Notes: generated by a model not told the origin, from the sequence alone. A DNA stretch of 64,000 bases from Verrucomicrobiales bacterium (GCA_024233215.1 JACKPW010000009.1:124001-188000); one strand, 5' to 3'. Positions 25,119-35,236 are shown, numbered from the stretch's first letter. Made by a program: numbers and translations.

Positions 25119-27047
25119 ATGAACGAGACGTTTACAGTGACCGGTATCGACATCGCAGTCTTTCTTGCCTTCATCGCGGCGGTGATTGGCCTCGGACTGT
25201 TCAAGAGCCGGGGAGAGGGGAAGGACGCGGAATCCTACTTCCTGGCGGGGCGGGGCCTGAAGTGGTGGCTGATTGGCGTTTCTCTGATCGCTGCCAACAT
25301 CTCCTCCGAGCAGTTTGTAGGGATGTCCGGACAGGCCGCGGATTACCTTGGAATGGCGATTGCCAGCTATGAGTGGATGGCCGCGGTCACGTTGGTGTTC
25401 GTGGCATTCATCTTCCTGCCGTACTTCCTCCGGACCGGGATCTTCACTATGCCCCAGTTCCTCGAGCATCGTTACGGCGATTCCACCCGCGCCATCATGG
25501 CCTTCATGATGATGGTTCTGCTGGTCTTCGTTTCGCTCACGGGCGTGATCTATGCCGGTGGACTCACCATGAGCGAGTTGTTTGCCGGGCATTCCACGTT
25601 CGGTTTCGGCCTGACTACTTGGTGTTGGATCATCGGGATGCTGGCGGCGGGCTACATCGCGGCCGGTGGGCTCAACGCCTCGGCCTGGGCGGATCTTATC
25701 CAGGGTACCGCCCTCGTGATCGGGGGTGCGGTCATCGCCTGGTTCGCCCTCGCAAAGTTGGGCGCCACACCGGTGGCGGAATTGACCGCGGCCGCCGCCA
25801 GTCCACACCCGGTCGCCGATACCGCCGGCGGTTTTCAGAAACTGATCGCCCTTAACTACGACAAGCTGCGCATGGACCTGCCGCGGTGGGACAAGAACAT
25901 TCCCTGGACCGCCCTGCTGATCGGGCTCTGGATTCCGAACTTCTATTACTGGGGGCTGAACCAGTACATCACGCAACGAATCCTGGGGTCGTCCTCCCTG
26001 CGCGAGGGCCAGAAGGGCATCGTGTTCGCGGCCGCCCTGAAGCTCATCATTCCGTTCGTAATCGTGATTCCTGGGATCATTGCCTTCAACCTATACAGCA
26101 AGGACTTGGCGGAGATCGATGCCCGGAAATTCGACGTCGAGTGGAAGGCTTTTGACCGGGAAATGGGGAACGCGGATTCCAAGGCGGCCTTTCTGCCGGG
26201 GGTGCAATGGGCCCGGTTGAATCCTGACAAGGCGGCGGCAGTGGATTCCCATAACCTTGCCGTCCTGAGCGCCCTTGGTGGCAAGGTGGAAGACCTCGTC
26301 GCGGGCGAATTGACCGAGGAACAGCGATTCGTGACGATCCCGTCGCGGCTGGAGCGGTTCAAGGAGGTGACCGTGCACTCCCTGATGGGATACAAGTACG
26401 ACGCCTCGCTAAACCTGCTGATCAAGAACCTGCTGCCCCAGAACAGTGGTCTGGTGGGATTTGTGCTGGCGGCGCTGATGGGGGCGATTGTGAGCTCGCT
26501 CGCCGCGGTCCTGAACGCCGCGTCGACGATCTTCACAATGGACATCTACCACCGCTACATGAAACGGGATGCTTCGCAGAAACAGTTGGTTGGGGCCGGA
26601 CGCGTGGCGGTCGGGGTGTTCGCCCTCGCCGGGTGCCTGATCGCGCCAAACCTCGACAAGTTCAGTTCCATCTTCAAATACATCCAGATGTTTCAGGGCT
26701 ACGCTTCGCCGGGCATTCTGGCGGTCTTCGTCTTCGGTATCCTGAACCGTCGGGGGCCGGGCATCTGCGGCGTCGTGGGATTGCTGCTCAACCCGCTGCT
26801 CTACTACGCGATCGACAAGTACACGACCATCGCCTTCCTTGACGCAATGGCGATCTGCTTCTTCACCGTTCTGCTGGTGATGTGGCTGATTGCGATGGCG
26901 AAACCGTTGCCGGAACCGGTGGTGTTCAAGGTGAACACCCGTCTCAGTCTCGAGACATCCAGCGGCGCCAAACTCGCCGGTGTGGGGGTCATCGTTCTTA
27001 CCTTGATTCTGTACGTGGTGTTCAGCCCGTTCGGACTCGCGCGCTAA
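25119..27047 (+). CDS. Sodium:solute symporter family protein (SGLT-like)
   Basis: 642 residues with about 14 hydrophobic spans. The N-terminal part (DAESYFLAGRGLKWWLIGVSLIAANISSEQF) is the SSS signature of the sugar-transporting branch, and GLNASAWADLIQGTALVIGG and YWGLNQYITQRIL follow. A hydrophilic loop of about 95 residues (roughly 325-420, KDLAEIDARKFDVEWKAF onward) is longer than in compact members. The next gene, aldose 1-epimerase, is on the same strand 125 bp downstream. This suggests uptake of a hexose such as galactose or glucose with sodium. Confidence 0.9.
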   Translation: MNETFTVTGIDIAVFLAFIAAVIGLGLFKSRGEGKDAESYFLAGRGLKWWLIGVSLIAANISSEQFVGMSGQAADYLGMAIASYEWMAAVTLVFVAFIFLPYFLRTGIFTMPQFLEHRYGDSTRAIMAFMMMVLLVFVSLTGVIYAGGLTMSELFAGHSTFGFGLTTWCWIIGMLAAGYIAAGGLNASAWADLIQGTALVIGGAVIAWFALAKLGATPVAELTAAAASPHPVADTAGGFQKLIALNYDKLRMDLPRWDKNIPWTALLIGLWIPNFYYWGLNQYITQRILGSSSLREGQKGIVFAAALKLIIPFVIVIPGIIAFNLYSKDLAEIDARKFDVEWKAFDREMGNADSKAAFLPGVQWARLNPDKAAAVDSHNLAVLSALGGKVEDLVAGELTEEQRFVTIPSRLERFKEVTVHSLMGYKYDASLNLLIKNLLPQNSGLVGFVLAALMGAIVSSLAAVLNAASTIFTMDIYHRYMKRDASQKQLVGAGRVAVGVFALAGCLIAPNLDKFSSIFKYIQMFQGYASPGILAVFVFGILNRRGPGICGVVGLLLNPLLYYAIDKYTTIAFLDAMAICFFTVLLVMWLIAMAKPLPEPVVFKVNTRLSLETSSGAKLAGVGVIVLTLILYVVFSPFGLAR

Positions 27048-27172
27048 CTCGGATGCTAGGTGCCGCCTCCGTGGCGCATGTTCCTAACTCCGCGCCACCA
27101 AGCCCGGCGTGTTCATGTGCGGTAGGGCGAGACCCGTGGCCAGGTGATGGACGACTCGACGATTAACGACTT

Positions 27173-28237
27173 ATGAAGACAACAGGCGTTTCGAGAAGCG
27201 ATTGGGGCCGGATGCCGGATGGCCGGCCGGTCGAGTTGTTCACCCTCATCAACGCCGGGGGCGCGGTGGCCAAGGTCCTCACGCTTGGTGGGATTCTCAC
27301 CGAATTGCAGGTGCCGGACCGCGACGGCAACCCGGGCGATGTCGTCCTGGGCTTCGACGGCCTGGACGGCTACCTCGGCGACCACCCCCATTTCGGGGCC
27401 ACCACGGGGCGGGTGGCCAATCGCATTGCGAACGGCCGGTTCACCCTCGATGGCAAGGAATACCAGCTCGCCTGCAACAACGGGCCCCATCACCTCCATG
27501 GAGGACCGCAGGGATTCGTCAAACAGTTGTGGCAGGGCGCCCCGGTGGAGACCGCCGGGGAGGTCGGAGTCCGGTTGAGCTATCGCAGCGTCGACGGCGA
27601 AGAGGATTACCCGGGCAATCTCGATGTCGACGTCACTTACGTACTCACGGCGTCGAACGAACTGCGCATCGACTACACGGCCGTCACGGACGCCCCGACG
27701 CTCTGCAACCTCACGAACCACTCCTACTTCAACCTCGCGGGAGCGGGAAACGGCGACATCCTCCGGCACGTGCTCACCCTGAACGCCGATCGTTACACGC
27801 CGTCGGATGCCACCTTGATCCCGACGGGGGAACAGGCCCCGGTCCGGGGGACGCCGATGGATTTCACGCAACCCAGCGTGATCGGATCGCGCTTTGATCA
27901 GCTCACCAGCGACCCACGCGGCTACGACCACAATTTCGTGATCAACCGCACCGAGGCGGACCAGGGCCTGGTGCTGGCGGCGCGGGTGCGGGAGTCATCG
28001 AGCGGTCGGGTGATGGAGGTCTGGACCACGGAACCCGGGGTGCAGCTCTACACCGGCAACTTCCTGGACGGCAGCCTGACCGGGAAGGGTGGAGCGAAAT
28101 ACGTGCGTCACAGTGGCTTCTGCCTGGAGACGCAGCACTACCCGGATTCCCCGAACCAACCGACCTTTCCGTCGGTCGTCCTGCGACCGGGAGAGACCTA
28201 CCGACAGACCACCGTCCACCGCTTTTCGGTGGAATAG
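27173..28237 (+). CDS. galM: Aldose 1-epimerase
   Basis: 354 residues. Interconverts alpha and beta anomers of aldoses. Visible signatures are GATTGRVANRIANGRF, HHLHGGPQGF (His near residue 106), NLTNHSYFNLAG (second catalytic His) and CLETQHYPDSPN (catalytic Glu). There is no clear signal peptide, so it is likely cytoplasmic. It follows the SSS transporter and probably acts on the imported sugar. Confidence 0.94.
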   Translation: MKTTGVSRSDWGRMPDGRPVELFTLINAGGAVAKVLTLGGILTELQVPDRDGNPGDVVLGFDGLDGYLGDHPHFGATTGRVANRIANGRFTLDGKEYQLACNNGPHHLHGGPQGFVKQLWQGAPVETAGEVGVRLSYRSVDGEEDYPGNLDVDVTYVLTASNELRIDYTAVTDAPTLCNLTNHSYFNLAGAGNGDILRHVLTLNADRYTPSDATLIPTGEQAPVRGTPMDFTQPSVIGSRFDQLTSDPRGYDHNFVINRTEADQGLVLAARVRESSSGRVMEVWTTEPGVQLYTGNFLDGSLTGKGGAKYVRHSGFCLETQHYPDSPNQPTFPSVVLRPGETYRQTTVHRFSVE

Positions 28238-28248
28238 CCCGGGCGGGG

Positions 28249-30900
28249 TTACAGGACTGTGGTTGGGCGCTCGCCGCGGTCAAGGGAGCCGCGGGTGACG
28301 CCGAGTTGATGCCTTAGTTTGAGTTCCCGCCAGAGGTCGGCTCCGTGGATCTCACTGCGCAGCAGGGCCTGGTAACGCTGGATTGTCCGCCCTACCGTCT
28401 CCGGGGATTCCTCGAGGAACTCGATCCGGAACCAGCGCGCGCCCAGATCGATCAACCGTGCGACGTATTCCGCCCCGGTCTGGGCCAGGGCGTTAAAGAC
28501 CGTGTTTCGGCAGCCGGCGTCGGCCTTGACGGGATGCACCGCACCCACTCGATCCCGCAGACCCACCCGCTGCTTCTCACACGGCCGGCCGCAATCGCGG
28601 TAATCCCGTCCTTCGGTAAGGAACGCGCAGAAGACGCAATGCTCCATGTGAAACATCGGCATGTGCTGATGGATCACGATCTCCAGGGAGTGCGACGGCA
28701 CGGCGGTCAGCAAGGCCTCAAGCTGGCTGTTGTTCAGGTCGTAGGACGCGGTCAGACGTTCGAGTCCAAAGCGCTCGCGAAACCAGGCTGCCGCCAGATG
28801 ATTCGCGATGTTCAGCGAGAAATCACCGATCCTTCGCACCCCTTGAAAATGCTCCAGATGATCCCAATGCCGGGCAAGTACCCCATCGGCTTCGGCGCCT
28901 GCGATCTGTCGCCGGATCCAGCCCTCGCCGGGTTTGGTGATCCGCGGCGGCGCGACAACGATTTCCGCGCCGGGAACGCTCCGGGTTAGTTCACGGAAGC
29001 GTTGGACGGCTTCGCGATAAGCCTTGGGATTCTCGAAGTCGCAGTAGACCGATCGCGTGCCGACGGCGACGGCGGCCTCGAGTTGCTCGATCGAGCGAAC
29101 CAGGACGACCAGTTCCGGCCCGTTGGCCTGCGCGTTGGAAGGATCAGGAGGGGATGGTGGGTCGGGAGGGCGCGGCAAACGAGCCTTCTCAGGCTGGCTG
29201 CCGGGAGACTCAGGATGGAGCGTCCAGCGCAGCGGCCGGGAGCGCTGTTCCAGGAGTTGTTCCACCGCGGCGCGACGCAACCGGTTGAGTTCGCTGACCG
29301 GAAGAATCACCTTGCCTTCGAGATCGTTGACCAAAGTCTCCAACCGAAACGGTGTGTCACCCAGCCGACCCAGTTGTTCGCTCAGCCGGTCTGTATCCAG
29401 CGGCCGCTTCTCAGCCACCGCCAGGGGAACACGCGACGTGAGTTCAATCCCGGGCCAGAGGTGAGCACCGTCCGCCGCAACCGCTGGTCGATGCGGTGGT
29501 CCCGATGCCTCGCGCGGGGCGGTTCCCTCCACCCGCAACCGTAGCGGTTCACCGGCCCGGCCCTGGACCCGCATCCTCAGACCTCGTTGAAATCGCGGCT
29601 GGTCGCCGGCGAAGCTCTGTCGCCACTGCCGTTCCAGTGCGGGATCGCTCGTCTTCCACACGCGGTTGCCGGCGCGGACGCGGCGCAGGTCCACATCGTC
29701 CCGGCCGAAACCCAGCCAGGCATCCGGCCCGTCGAAGTCCACCGAATAGATCCGGCCGCCTTCCTCACGGACATCGGGGGTGCCGGCGTCGAACACGATC
29801 CCGTCGCCGGGTTTGAGGTCGGAGTCCAGCCGCATGCGCACCCGGTTTCCGCGGACTTCCAGAACCTCGCCCACGCGGACGCCGCGCTTCTTGCCGAACT
29901 CGGCGTGGACCAGGTGTTGGTTGTCGATGCCTTCAAACCAGCCGGTGTAAAGCCCCCGCGAGAAGGCCATTTCCAGACTGTAACGCCAGGGGGCCGCGTC
30001 GATCCGGACGGGGGATTCGTTGGCGGCGATCTGCGAAGCCACTCGGTCCAGTGCCTCGCGATAGGCGCGCGTGACGTTGGCCACGTATTCAGGCGCCTTG
30101 AGTCGTCCCTCGATCTTGAGCGAGGCGATCCCGAGCCGGACAAGCTCGGGCAGCAGTTCCAATCCCATCAAGTCCTGCGGGCTGAGCAGGTACCGACGGT
30201 TGCCGAGATCGACGGCGCGGCCATCGGCGATGAGTGCGTAGGGGAGCCGGCAGGCTTGGGCGCATTCGCCGCGATTGGCGGAGCGGCCCCCGAGGGATTC
30301 GCTCGTGAGGCACTGTCCGGAGTAGGCCACGCAAAGGGCGCCGTGCACGAACACCTCGATCGGCAGGGAGGCGGGCCCGAGTTCCTGCTGGAGCGCTGCG
30401 ATTTCGCGGGTGGAACATTCCCGGGCGAGGACGACCAGTTCGCAACCGAGTTCGCGGGCGAACCGCACGCCGGCGGCGCTCGTAATGGTCATTTGCGTGC
30501 TGGCGTGAATCGGGAAGTCCGGGGACAGGCGCCGGATCAAGCGGCAGATGCCGACGTCCTGCACGATGGCGGCGTCGACTCCGGCGGCGATGCAGCCGCG
30601 GAGAAACTGTTCGGCTCCGGCGAGTTCGTCTTCGAACACCAGGGTGTTGAAGGTAAGGTAACCCCGGACACCGCGCCGGTGCAGGAATGCCATCAGTTCC
30701 GGCAGCTCGGAGTCATTGAAGTTCTCCGCCCGCATGCGGGCATTAAAGCGGGAAAGCCCGAAGTAGACGGCGTCGGCGCCGTTCTCGACGGCCGCCCGGA
30801 CGCAGTCCCAGTCACCGGCCGGCGCGAGCAACTCGGGTAGCGGCGGCGGGGAAGTGGGGTTTGGCGTCGGCGCGGGGATACCTGCTGGGAGTTCGTTCAT
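28249..30900 (-). CDS. U32 family peptidase / RlhA-like protein
   Basis: 883 residues from the ATG at 30900 (MNELPAGIPAPTP). N-terminal U32 domain: ELLAPAGDWDCVRAAVENGADAVYFG, and the U32 signature EVFVHGALCVAYSGQCLTS with its conserved Cys residues. A middle DUF3656-like region and a second TIM-barrel-like half with HCVFCAFLTEGRDYRDCGRPC follow, which could supply metal- or cluster-binding cysteines. RlhA, a relative, introduces 5-hydroxycytidine into 23S rRNA. Whether this protein does so is not shown. It is the last of a minus-strand run after cinA and pyrD, and it converges on galM with 11 bp between stops. Confidence 0.9.
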   Translation of the reverse strand: MNELPAGIPAPTPNPTSPPPLPELLAPAGDWDCVRAAVENGADAVYFGLSRFNARMRAENFNDSELPELMAFLHRRGVRGYLTFNTLVFEDELAGAEQFLRGCIAAGVDAAIVQDVGICRLIRRLSPDFPIHASTQMTITSAAGVRFARELGCELVVLARECSTREIAALQQELGPASLPIEVFVHGALCVAYSGQCLTSESLGGRSANRGECAQACRLPYALIADGRAVDLGNRRYLLSPQDLMGLELLPELVRLGIASLKIEGRLKAPEYVANVTRAYREALDRVASQIAANESPVRIDAAPWRYSLEMAFSRGLYTGWFEGIDNQHLVHAEFGKKRGVRVGEVLEVRGNRVRMRLDSDLKPGDGIVFDAGTPDVREEGGRIYSVDFDGPDAWLGFGRDDVDLRRVRAGNRVWKTSDPALERQWRQSFAGDQPRFQRGLRMRVQGRAGEPLRLRVEGTAPREASGPPHRPAVAADGAHLWPGIELTSRVPLAVAEKRPLDTDRLSEQLGRLGDTPFRLETLVNDLEGKVILPVSELNRLRRAAVEQLLEQRSRPLRWTLHPESPGSQPEKARLPRPPDPPSPPDPSNAQANGPELVVLVRSIEQLEAAVAVGTRSVYCDFENPKAYREAVQRFRELTRSVPGAEIVVAPPRITKPGEGWIRRQIAGAEADGVLARHWDHLEHFQGVRRIGDFSLNIANHLAAAWFRERFGLERLTASYDLNNSQLEALLTAVPSHSLEIVIHQHMPMFHMEHCVFCAFLTEGRDYRDCGRPCEKQRVGLRDRVGAVHPVKADAGCRNTVFNALAQTGAEYVARLIDLGARWFRIEFLEESPETVGRTIQRYQALLRSEIHGADLWRELKLRHQLGVTRGSLDRGERPTTVL

Positions 30901-30985
30901 GGGAGGAGCGAGGCGTCCGTCTGAGCCGTATCCGTGCCGTCGGTGCCAATTCCGGTTCCAGTGAGGTCGTTGTGCCTGACTGCCC

Positions 30986-32125
30986 CTAGCCCGTCGTCGT
31001 GGCTTCGATCCCAACCGCCTCGCGGATGCTGTTCAGGCCCGCCCGACGCAAGCGTCGGCGCAGATCGCGGACGATGTGCGCCACCAGTCCCGGTCCCTCA
31101 AAGACGAGGCCGGTATAGACCTGCAGAAGGCGCGCGCCGGCGGTGATCTTCTCCCATGCATCCCGGGCCTGGAGGATTCCGCCCACGCCAATGATCGGGA
31201 GTCGCCCTTCTGTCTGCCGGTATAGATGGCGGATGACCTCGGTGCTGCGGTTCCGCAGGGGGCGACCGCTCAACCCGCCGGTTTCGGCGTAGGTATCCAT
31301 CGTGCGGATGTTGCGCGAGGCGGGCCGGGAGATGGTGGTGTTGGTGGCGACCAGGCCGGCGATTCTGCGTGGGATGACGAGTTCGAGGATTTCGTCGAGG
31401 GCCTCGAACGCCAGGTCGGGGGCCACCTTGACCAGGATGGGCTTCAACATCCCCCTGCGGCCGGAAGAGTCGTCCTGGCCGAGCTCGGTGTTGACCTCCT
31501 GCAAGGCGGCGAGGATTTCATCCAGAGCGCCGCGATCCTGGAGTTGACGGAGATTGGGGGTGTTGGGCGAGCTGACATTGACCACGAAGAAGTCCGCCAG
31601 CGGCCAGAGTGTCCGGAACGAGAAGGCGTAATCGGCCGCGGCCTCCTCAAGCGGGGTGATCTTCGACTTGCCCAGGTTGATTCCCACGGGGTGGGCGGGC
31701 CAGAGGCCACGTTGGCGCCAGGTATGCAGAGCGGTGGCGAAGGCCTCGGCCCCCGCATTGTTGAACCCCATCCGGTTCACGATGGCCTGTTCGGGGACGA
31801 CGCGGAACACCCGCGGAGGAGGGTTGCCGGGTTGGGCATGCCGGGTGACGGCCCCCAGTTCGCAAAAACCGAAACCCATCGCCGCCCAGGCCGGTGTCGC
31901 CCCGCCCGACTTGTCCATGCCGGCTCCGAGCCCCACCGGGTTGGGAAAGCGCAGTCCGAATGCTTCGACTGGGAGTTCTGGAGCGCCGAAGACCGCGCGC
32001 ATCATGGCGAGCAGCAGGCGATGCCGGGAAACCCGGCCAAGCAGACGCATCGTCCGGTCATGCACATCCTCCGGATCCCGGGCAAACAGGCCGGGACGAA
32101 TCAGTGCGCGGTAGGCCCAGCTCAT
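30986..32125 (-). CDS. pyrD: Dihydroorotate dehydrogenase (quinone), class 2
   Basis: 379 residues from the ATG at 32125, which overlaps the cinA stop by 4 nt (ATGA). Membrane-associated flavoenzyme of pyrimidine synthesis. Class 2 features are an N-terminal helical extension (MSWAYRALIRPGLFARDPEDVH), FPNPVGLGAGMDKSG, NVSSPNTPNLRQLQ with the catalytic Ser region, LVATNTTISR and GVGGILQARDAWEKI for FMN phosphate binding. Confidence 0.95.
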   Translation of the reverse strand: MSWAYRALIRPGLFARDPEDVHDRTMRLLGRVSRHRLLLAMMRAVFGAPELPVEAFGLRFPNPVGLGAGMDKSGGATPAWAAMGFGFCELGAVTRHAQPGNPPPRVFRVVPEQAIVNRMGFNNAGAEAFATALHTWRQRGLWPAHPVGINLGKSKITPLEEAAADYAFSFRTLWPLADFFVVNVSSPNTPNLRQLQDRGALDEILAALQEVNTELGQDDSSGRRGMLKPILVKVAPDLAFEALDEILELVIPRRIAGLVATNTTISRPASRNIRTMDTYAETGGLSGRPLRNRSTEVIRHLYRQTEGRLPIIGVGGILQARDAWEKITAGARLLQVYTGLVFEGPGLVAHIVRDLRRRLRRAGLNSIREAVGIEATTTG

Positions 32126-33381
32126 GACCTGCCTCCGCTCGCTCGCAGCCGGCGTCGCAGCCAATCCAGCGCCTGCTGGCTGGTGACGTGTTTGAACGTC
32201 TCACGGTCGTAGGCGTTCCGTTGTTGCACCACCTCCACCCCATCCGCGGCAGCCAAAGCGATGAAGACCGTGCCCACCGGCTTGGTGTCGGTTCCCCCGC
32301 CGGGACCGGCGATGCCGGTGGTGGCGAGGGCGAAGTCCGTGCCGAAGCGGTCCCGTGCACCCGCAGCCATCTCCCGCACCACGGTTTCACTGACGGCGCC
32401 GTGAGCTGCGAGGCTGTCGGTGCCTACCCCGAGCAAGGATTGCTTGGGCACGTTGCTGTAGGTGACCGCACCGCCCACGAACACCTCCGAAGCCCCGGGC
32501 ACATCGGTGATCCGGTTGGCCAAATGTCCGCCCGTACACGATTCCGCCACGGCCAGTGTCCGGCCGGAAGCCGCGAGTGCCCGTACCACCACGGCTTCCA
32601 ACAGGTCGTCCTCCTCCCCGTAAAAGTCCTCCGGTAACAGGCTTCGCACCCGGGCCTCGGCGCTCGCAACGATGGCGGGGGCGTCGGGGCCGGAGCAGGT
32701 GAACCGGACATCCACCTCGCCGGGGCGGGCGCAATAGCCGATGTCCAATCCTCGTTCGACCAGGTGGGCGAGCGGTGGCGCAATGCGTTCCTGCATCACG
32801 GACTCCGGAACCCCGGTGCTGCGGAGGGTGCGGACCACCTGGACGGGGCGGGTCGGAAGGTGGGCGTCCAGCCAGGGGACCACCTGGTCCAGGAACATGG
32901 GGTGGAGTTCGCGCGGGGGGCCCGGCAGCATGATCAGCCAGGCTTCGGGACCTGCACCCACCGGGATGACCAGACCGGGGGCGGTGCCGTGGCCGTTGGG
33001 TAACACTGTTGCCTCCCGGGGAACCTGGGCCTGCAGGCGAACGGTGTCCGGCATGACCCGGTTGCGGGACCGGAACCACGCCTCCAGTTTGGCGATCACC
33101 CCGGAATCCTCCACCAGCGACAACTCGAGCAGATCGGCCACGACTTCGCGGGTGCGATCATCCGAGGTTGGTCCCAGGCCGCCGGTGGTGATGACCAGTT
33201 GGGCGCGCTGCAGGCTTTCGGCCACCGCAGTCCTGATGTCCTCCGCAGTGTCGGACACGGCCACCTGCCGGGCGACGACCAGGCCGCGGTCGGCGAGTTG
33301 GCGGCAGAGCCATTGCTGGTGCCGGTTCAGGACGCGGCCGACCATCAGTTCCGAGCCGGTGTTGATCAGTTCAATCGTCAA
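32122..33381 (-). CDS. cinA: CinA family protein (nicotinamide-nucleotide amidohydrolase)
   Basis: About 419 residues from a TTG at 33381 (reads LTIELINTGSEL, matching the usual CinA start). The frame stays open to a TTG at 33528, so the start is uncertain. The N-terminal molybdopterin-binding-like domain contains VITTGGLGPTSDDRTREVVAD. The C-terminal amidase domain contains AVAESCTGGHLANRITDVPG and ATTGIAGPGGGT. The family recycles NMN and hydrolyses ADP-ribose. It is translationally coupled to pyrD. Confidence 0.93.
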   Translation of the reverse strand: MTIELINTGSELMVGRVLNRHQQWLCRQLADRGLVVARQVAVSDTAEDIRTAVAESLQRAQLVITTGGLGPTSDDRTREVVADLLELSLVEDSGVIAKLEAWFRSRNRVMPDTVRLQAQVPREATVLPNGHGTAPGLVIPVGAGPEAWLIMLPGPPRELHPMFLDQVVPWLDAHLPTRPVQVVRTLRSTGVPESVMQERIAPPLAHLVERGLDIGYCARPGEVDVRFTCSGPDAPAIVASAEARVRSLLPEDFYGEEDDLLEAVVVRALAASGRTLAVAESCTGGHLANRITDVPGASEVFVGGAVTYSNVPKQSLLGVGTDSLAAHGAVSETVVREMAAGARDRFGTDFALATTGIAGPGGGTDTKPVGTVFIALAAADGVEVVQQRNAYDRETFKHVTSQQALDWLRRRLRASGGRS

Positions 33382-33599
33382 GTTGCCGGAGTGTTCCGCG
33401 GAGCGGGTTGGCGTGCAAGGAAGCAATCGCGCCAAGTAACCGTGCCGGAATCCCGGCCAGGGTGGGTCAAGGCGGCGACGTGCAGGTTCTACAGGGTCGT
33501 CAAAATGTTTCAAATCCGCGGTGGACAACGGGATTCTCAGGCCGTATAAGCTCGCCCTTTCCCGTCGGGCCGGCAGGCCCGCGGGGCATTGGACTGCTT

Positions 33600-34496
33600 A
33601 TGAGACACCTGCTGAGCATCGAAGGCATGTCGGCCGGCGACATGCGGGAGATTCTGGATGCCACTCCGGCCGTCAAGCGCGGGCGGGGTACCGCCGGTCC
33701 ACGGCCCTTGGAGGGCCAGACCTGGGCGATGATCTTCGCCAAGGCTTCCACGCGCACCCGCGTTTCCTTCGAGGTGGGCCTGCACGAACTCGGAGGACGC
33801 CCACTCTTTCTGAACGCGGGCGACATCCAGTTGGGACGCGGGGAGCCGGTGAAGGACACCGCCCGCGTGCTTGGGCGCATGGTGCACGGGACCATCATCC
33901 GGACCTACGGCCAGCAGGAGGTCGAGGAATTCGCCGAGTACTCCCGTATTCCCACGATCAACGCCCTCACTGACGCGGAGCATCCCTGTCAGATCCTCAC
34001 GGACATCTTTACCATCGAGGAGCGGGCGGGGGCCATCGCCGGCAAGGTGGTGACTTTTGTGGGTGACGGTGCCTGCAACGTCCCGATCTCGTGGATCTTC
34101 GCCGCCGCGAAACTCGACTTCGAGCTGCGCATCGCTGCGCCGGCGGCCTATCAACCGGACCGGGAACTGTTGCAGCGGGCCGGGGGGCGGGTGCTGGTCA
34201 CGGACGACATCAACGCGGCGGCCGACGGGGCGGACGTGCTTTATACAGATGTCTGGGTTTCGATGGGGCGCGAAGCGGAGGCGGCACACCGGTTGCAGGA
34301 GTTGACCGGCTATCAGATCAACAACGCCTTGGTGAAACGCGCCAAACCGGGGGCGCTGGTGATGCACTGCCTGCCGGCCTACCGCGGCAAGGAGATCGCC
34401 GAGGACACCTTCGAGGCGCACGCGAAGACCATCTTCGACCAGGCCGAGAACCGCCTGCACACCCAGAAGGCCATCCTGAATTGGTTGGTGAGCTGA
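33600..34496 (+). CDS. argF: Ornithine carbamoyltransferase
   Basis: 298 residues from the ATG at 33600 (MRHLLSIEGMSAGDM). Converts ornithine and carbamoyl phosphate to citrulline. Carbamoyl phosphate is bound by STRTRVSFEVG; HPCQILTD and the ornithine-binding MHCLPAYRG are present. WVSMGREAEAAHR corresponds to the SMG loop of ornithine rather than aspartate enzymes. It is divergent from cinA with about 220 bp between. Confidence 0.95.
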   Translation: MRHLLSIEGMSAGDMREILDATPAVKRGRGTAGPRPLEGQTWAMIFAKASTRTRVSFEVGLHELGGRPLFLNAGDIQLGRGEPVKDTARVLGRMVHGTIIRTYGQQEVEEFAEYSRIPTINALTDAEHPCQILTDIFTIEERAGAIAGKVVTFVGDGACNVPISWIFAAAKLDFELRIAAPAAYQPDRELLQRAGGRVLVTDDINAAADGADVLYTDVWVSMGREAEAAHRLQELTGYQINNALVKRAKPGALVMHCLPAYRGKEIAEDTFEAHAKTIFDQAENRLHTQKAILNWLVS

Positions 34497-34507
34497 GCGG
34501 GAAGGTC

Positions 34508-34580
34508 GACACGGATTTCGCGGATTCCCACGAATCGAAGGCCTTGGCGCAGGTCCGTGAGAATCGGTGCAATCCGTGTC
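34508..34580. repeat. Inverted repeat between convergent argF and the S4 gene
   Basis: GACACGGATT at 34508-34517 and AATCCGTGTC at 34571-34580 are perfect inverted arms about 53 bp apart. The inner flanks also resemble each other. A partial similar sequence (GACACGGGTTTCACGGATTG) occurs near 38414 after folE2. It lies exactly between two 3' ends. Confidence 0.6.
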
Positions 34581-34596
34581 TGAGGTTTGCGGATTG

Positions 34597-34995
34597 TCAC
34601 ACGTCAACCTGGTCCAACAGGCGGCGGTCACGTTTCGTCGGTCGTCCGGCCCCCTTGGGACGGTGGAACAGCGGTTCGAGACGGGGTTCCCGGGGGGCAG
34701 TGGATTCCCCGGGGAGCGTGAGATCTTCGGCGTATTGCGGGACCAACTTCGCGCCCACCCGCCGGTCCAGCAATGCCAGCACGCGATAACGACGCAGGAG
34801 GTCGCCCGTACGCGCTTCGATGATCTCCCCCAATCGCACCGGTCGCGAGGGTTTCACCCGCTGGTCCTCGATCTTCACATGCCCGGCCTGGCAGGCGGCG
34901 ATGGCGAGCGACCGGGTCTTGTAGAGCCGCACGGCCCAAAGCCACTTGTCGAGCCGGGGCGCCTGGTTGTCTTCGACGTTCTGCAACACACCCAT
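34597..34995 (-). CDS. S4-domain RNA-binding protein, Hsp15-like
   Basis: 132 residues from the ATG at 34995. The S4 domain spans about residues 12-70 (RLDKWLWAVRLYKTRSLAIAACQAGHVKI, then KPSRPVRLGEIIEAR). The C-terminal part is basic. Hsp15 (HslR) binds stalled 50S subunits that carry nascent peptidyl-tRNA. The size and S4 position match that group. It is convergent with argF. Confidence 0.9.
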   Translation of the reverse strand: MGVLQNVEDNQAPRLDKWLWAVRLYKTRSLAIAACQAGHVKIEDQRVKPSRPVRLGEIIEARTGDLLRRYRVLALLDRRVGAKLVPQYAEDLTLPGESTAPREPRLEPLFHRPKGAGRPTKRDRRLLDQVDV

Positions 34996-35236
34996 TAGCG
35001 AACAGGCGGGCAAAAGCGTCAAGAACGGTGCAGGTCGTGGCAGTCGCGCAGGCAGGATGATGGGAGGTGGGCGGGGCGGAGCCCACAGAGCAGCGTCCCT
35101 CCAATGGCACTGGCCTCGCCCGCCCGGCGGAGCTCGCTGATGGCTTCCCCTTACCAAGCTTCGATGCATATGCATCAAAGTTTCGCACGGTCCTTCCGGT
35201 CGCGGGCGCATCGACGCCGCGCCTGTTTCGGCGCGT

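Noticed and set aside
27071..27098. Hairpin GTGGCGC/GCGCCAC after the symporter gene
   Set aside because: The loop is 14 nt and no T-tract follows; too weak to call a terminator, and it would separate the transporter from galM without other support.
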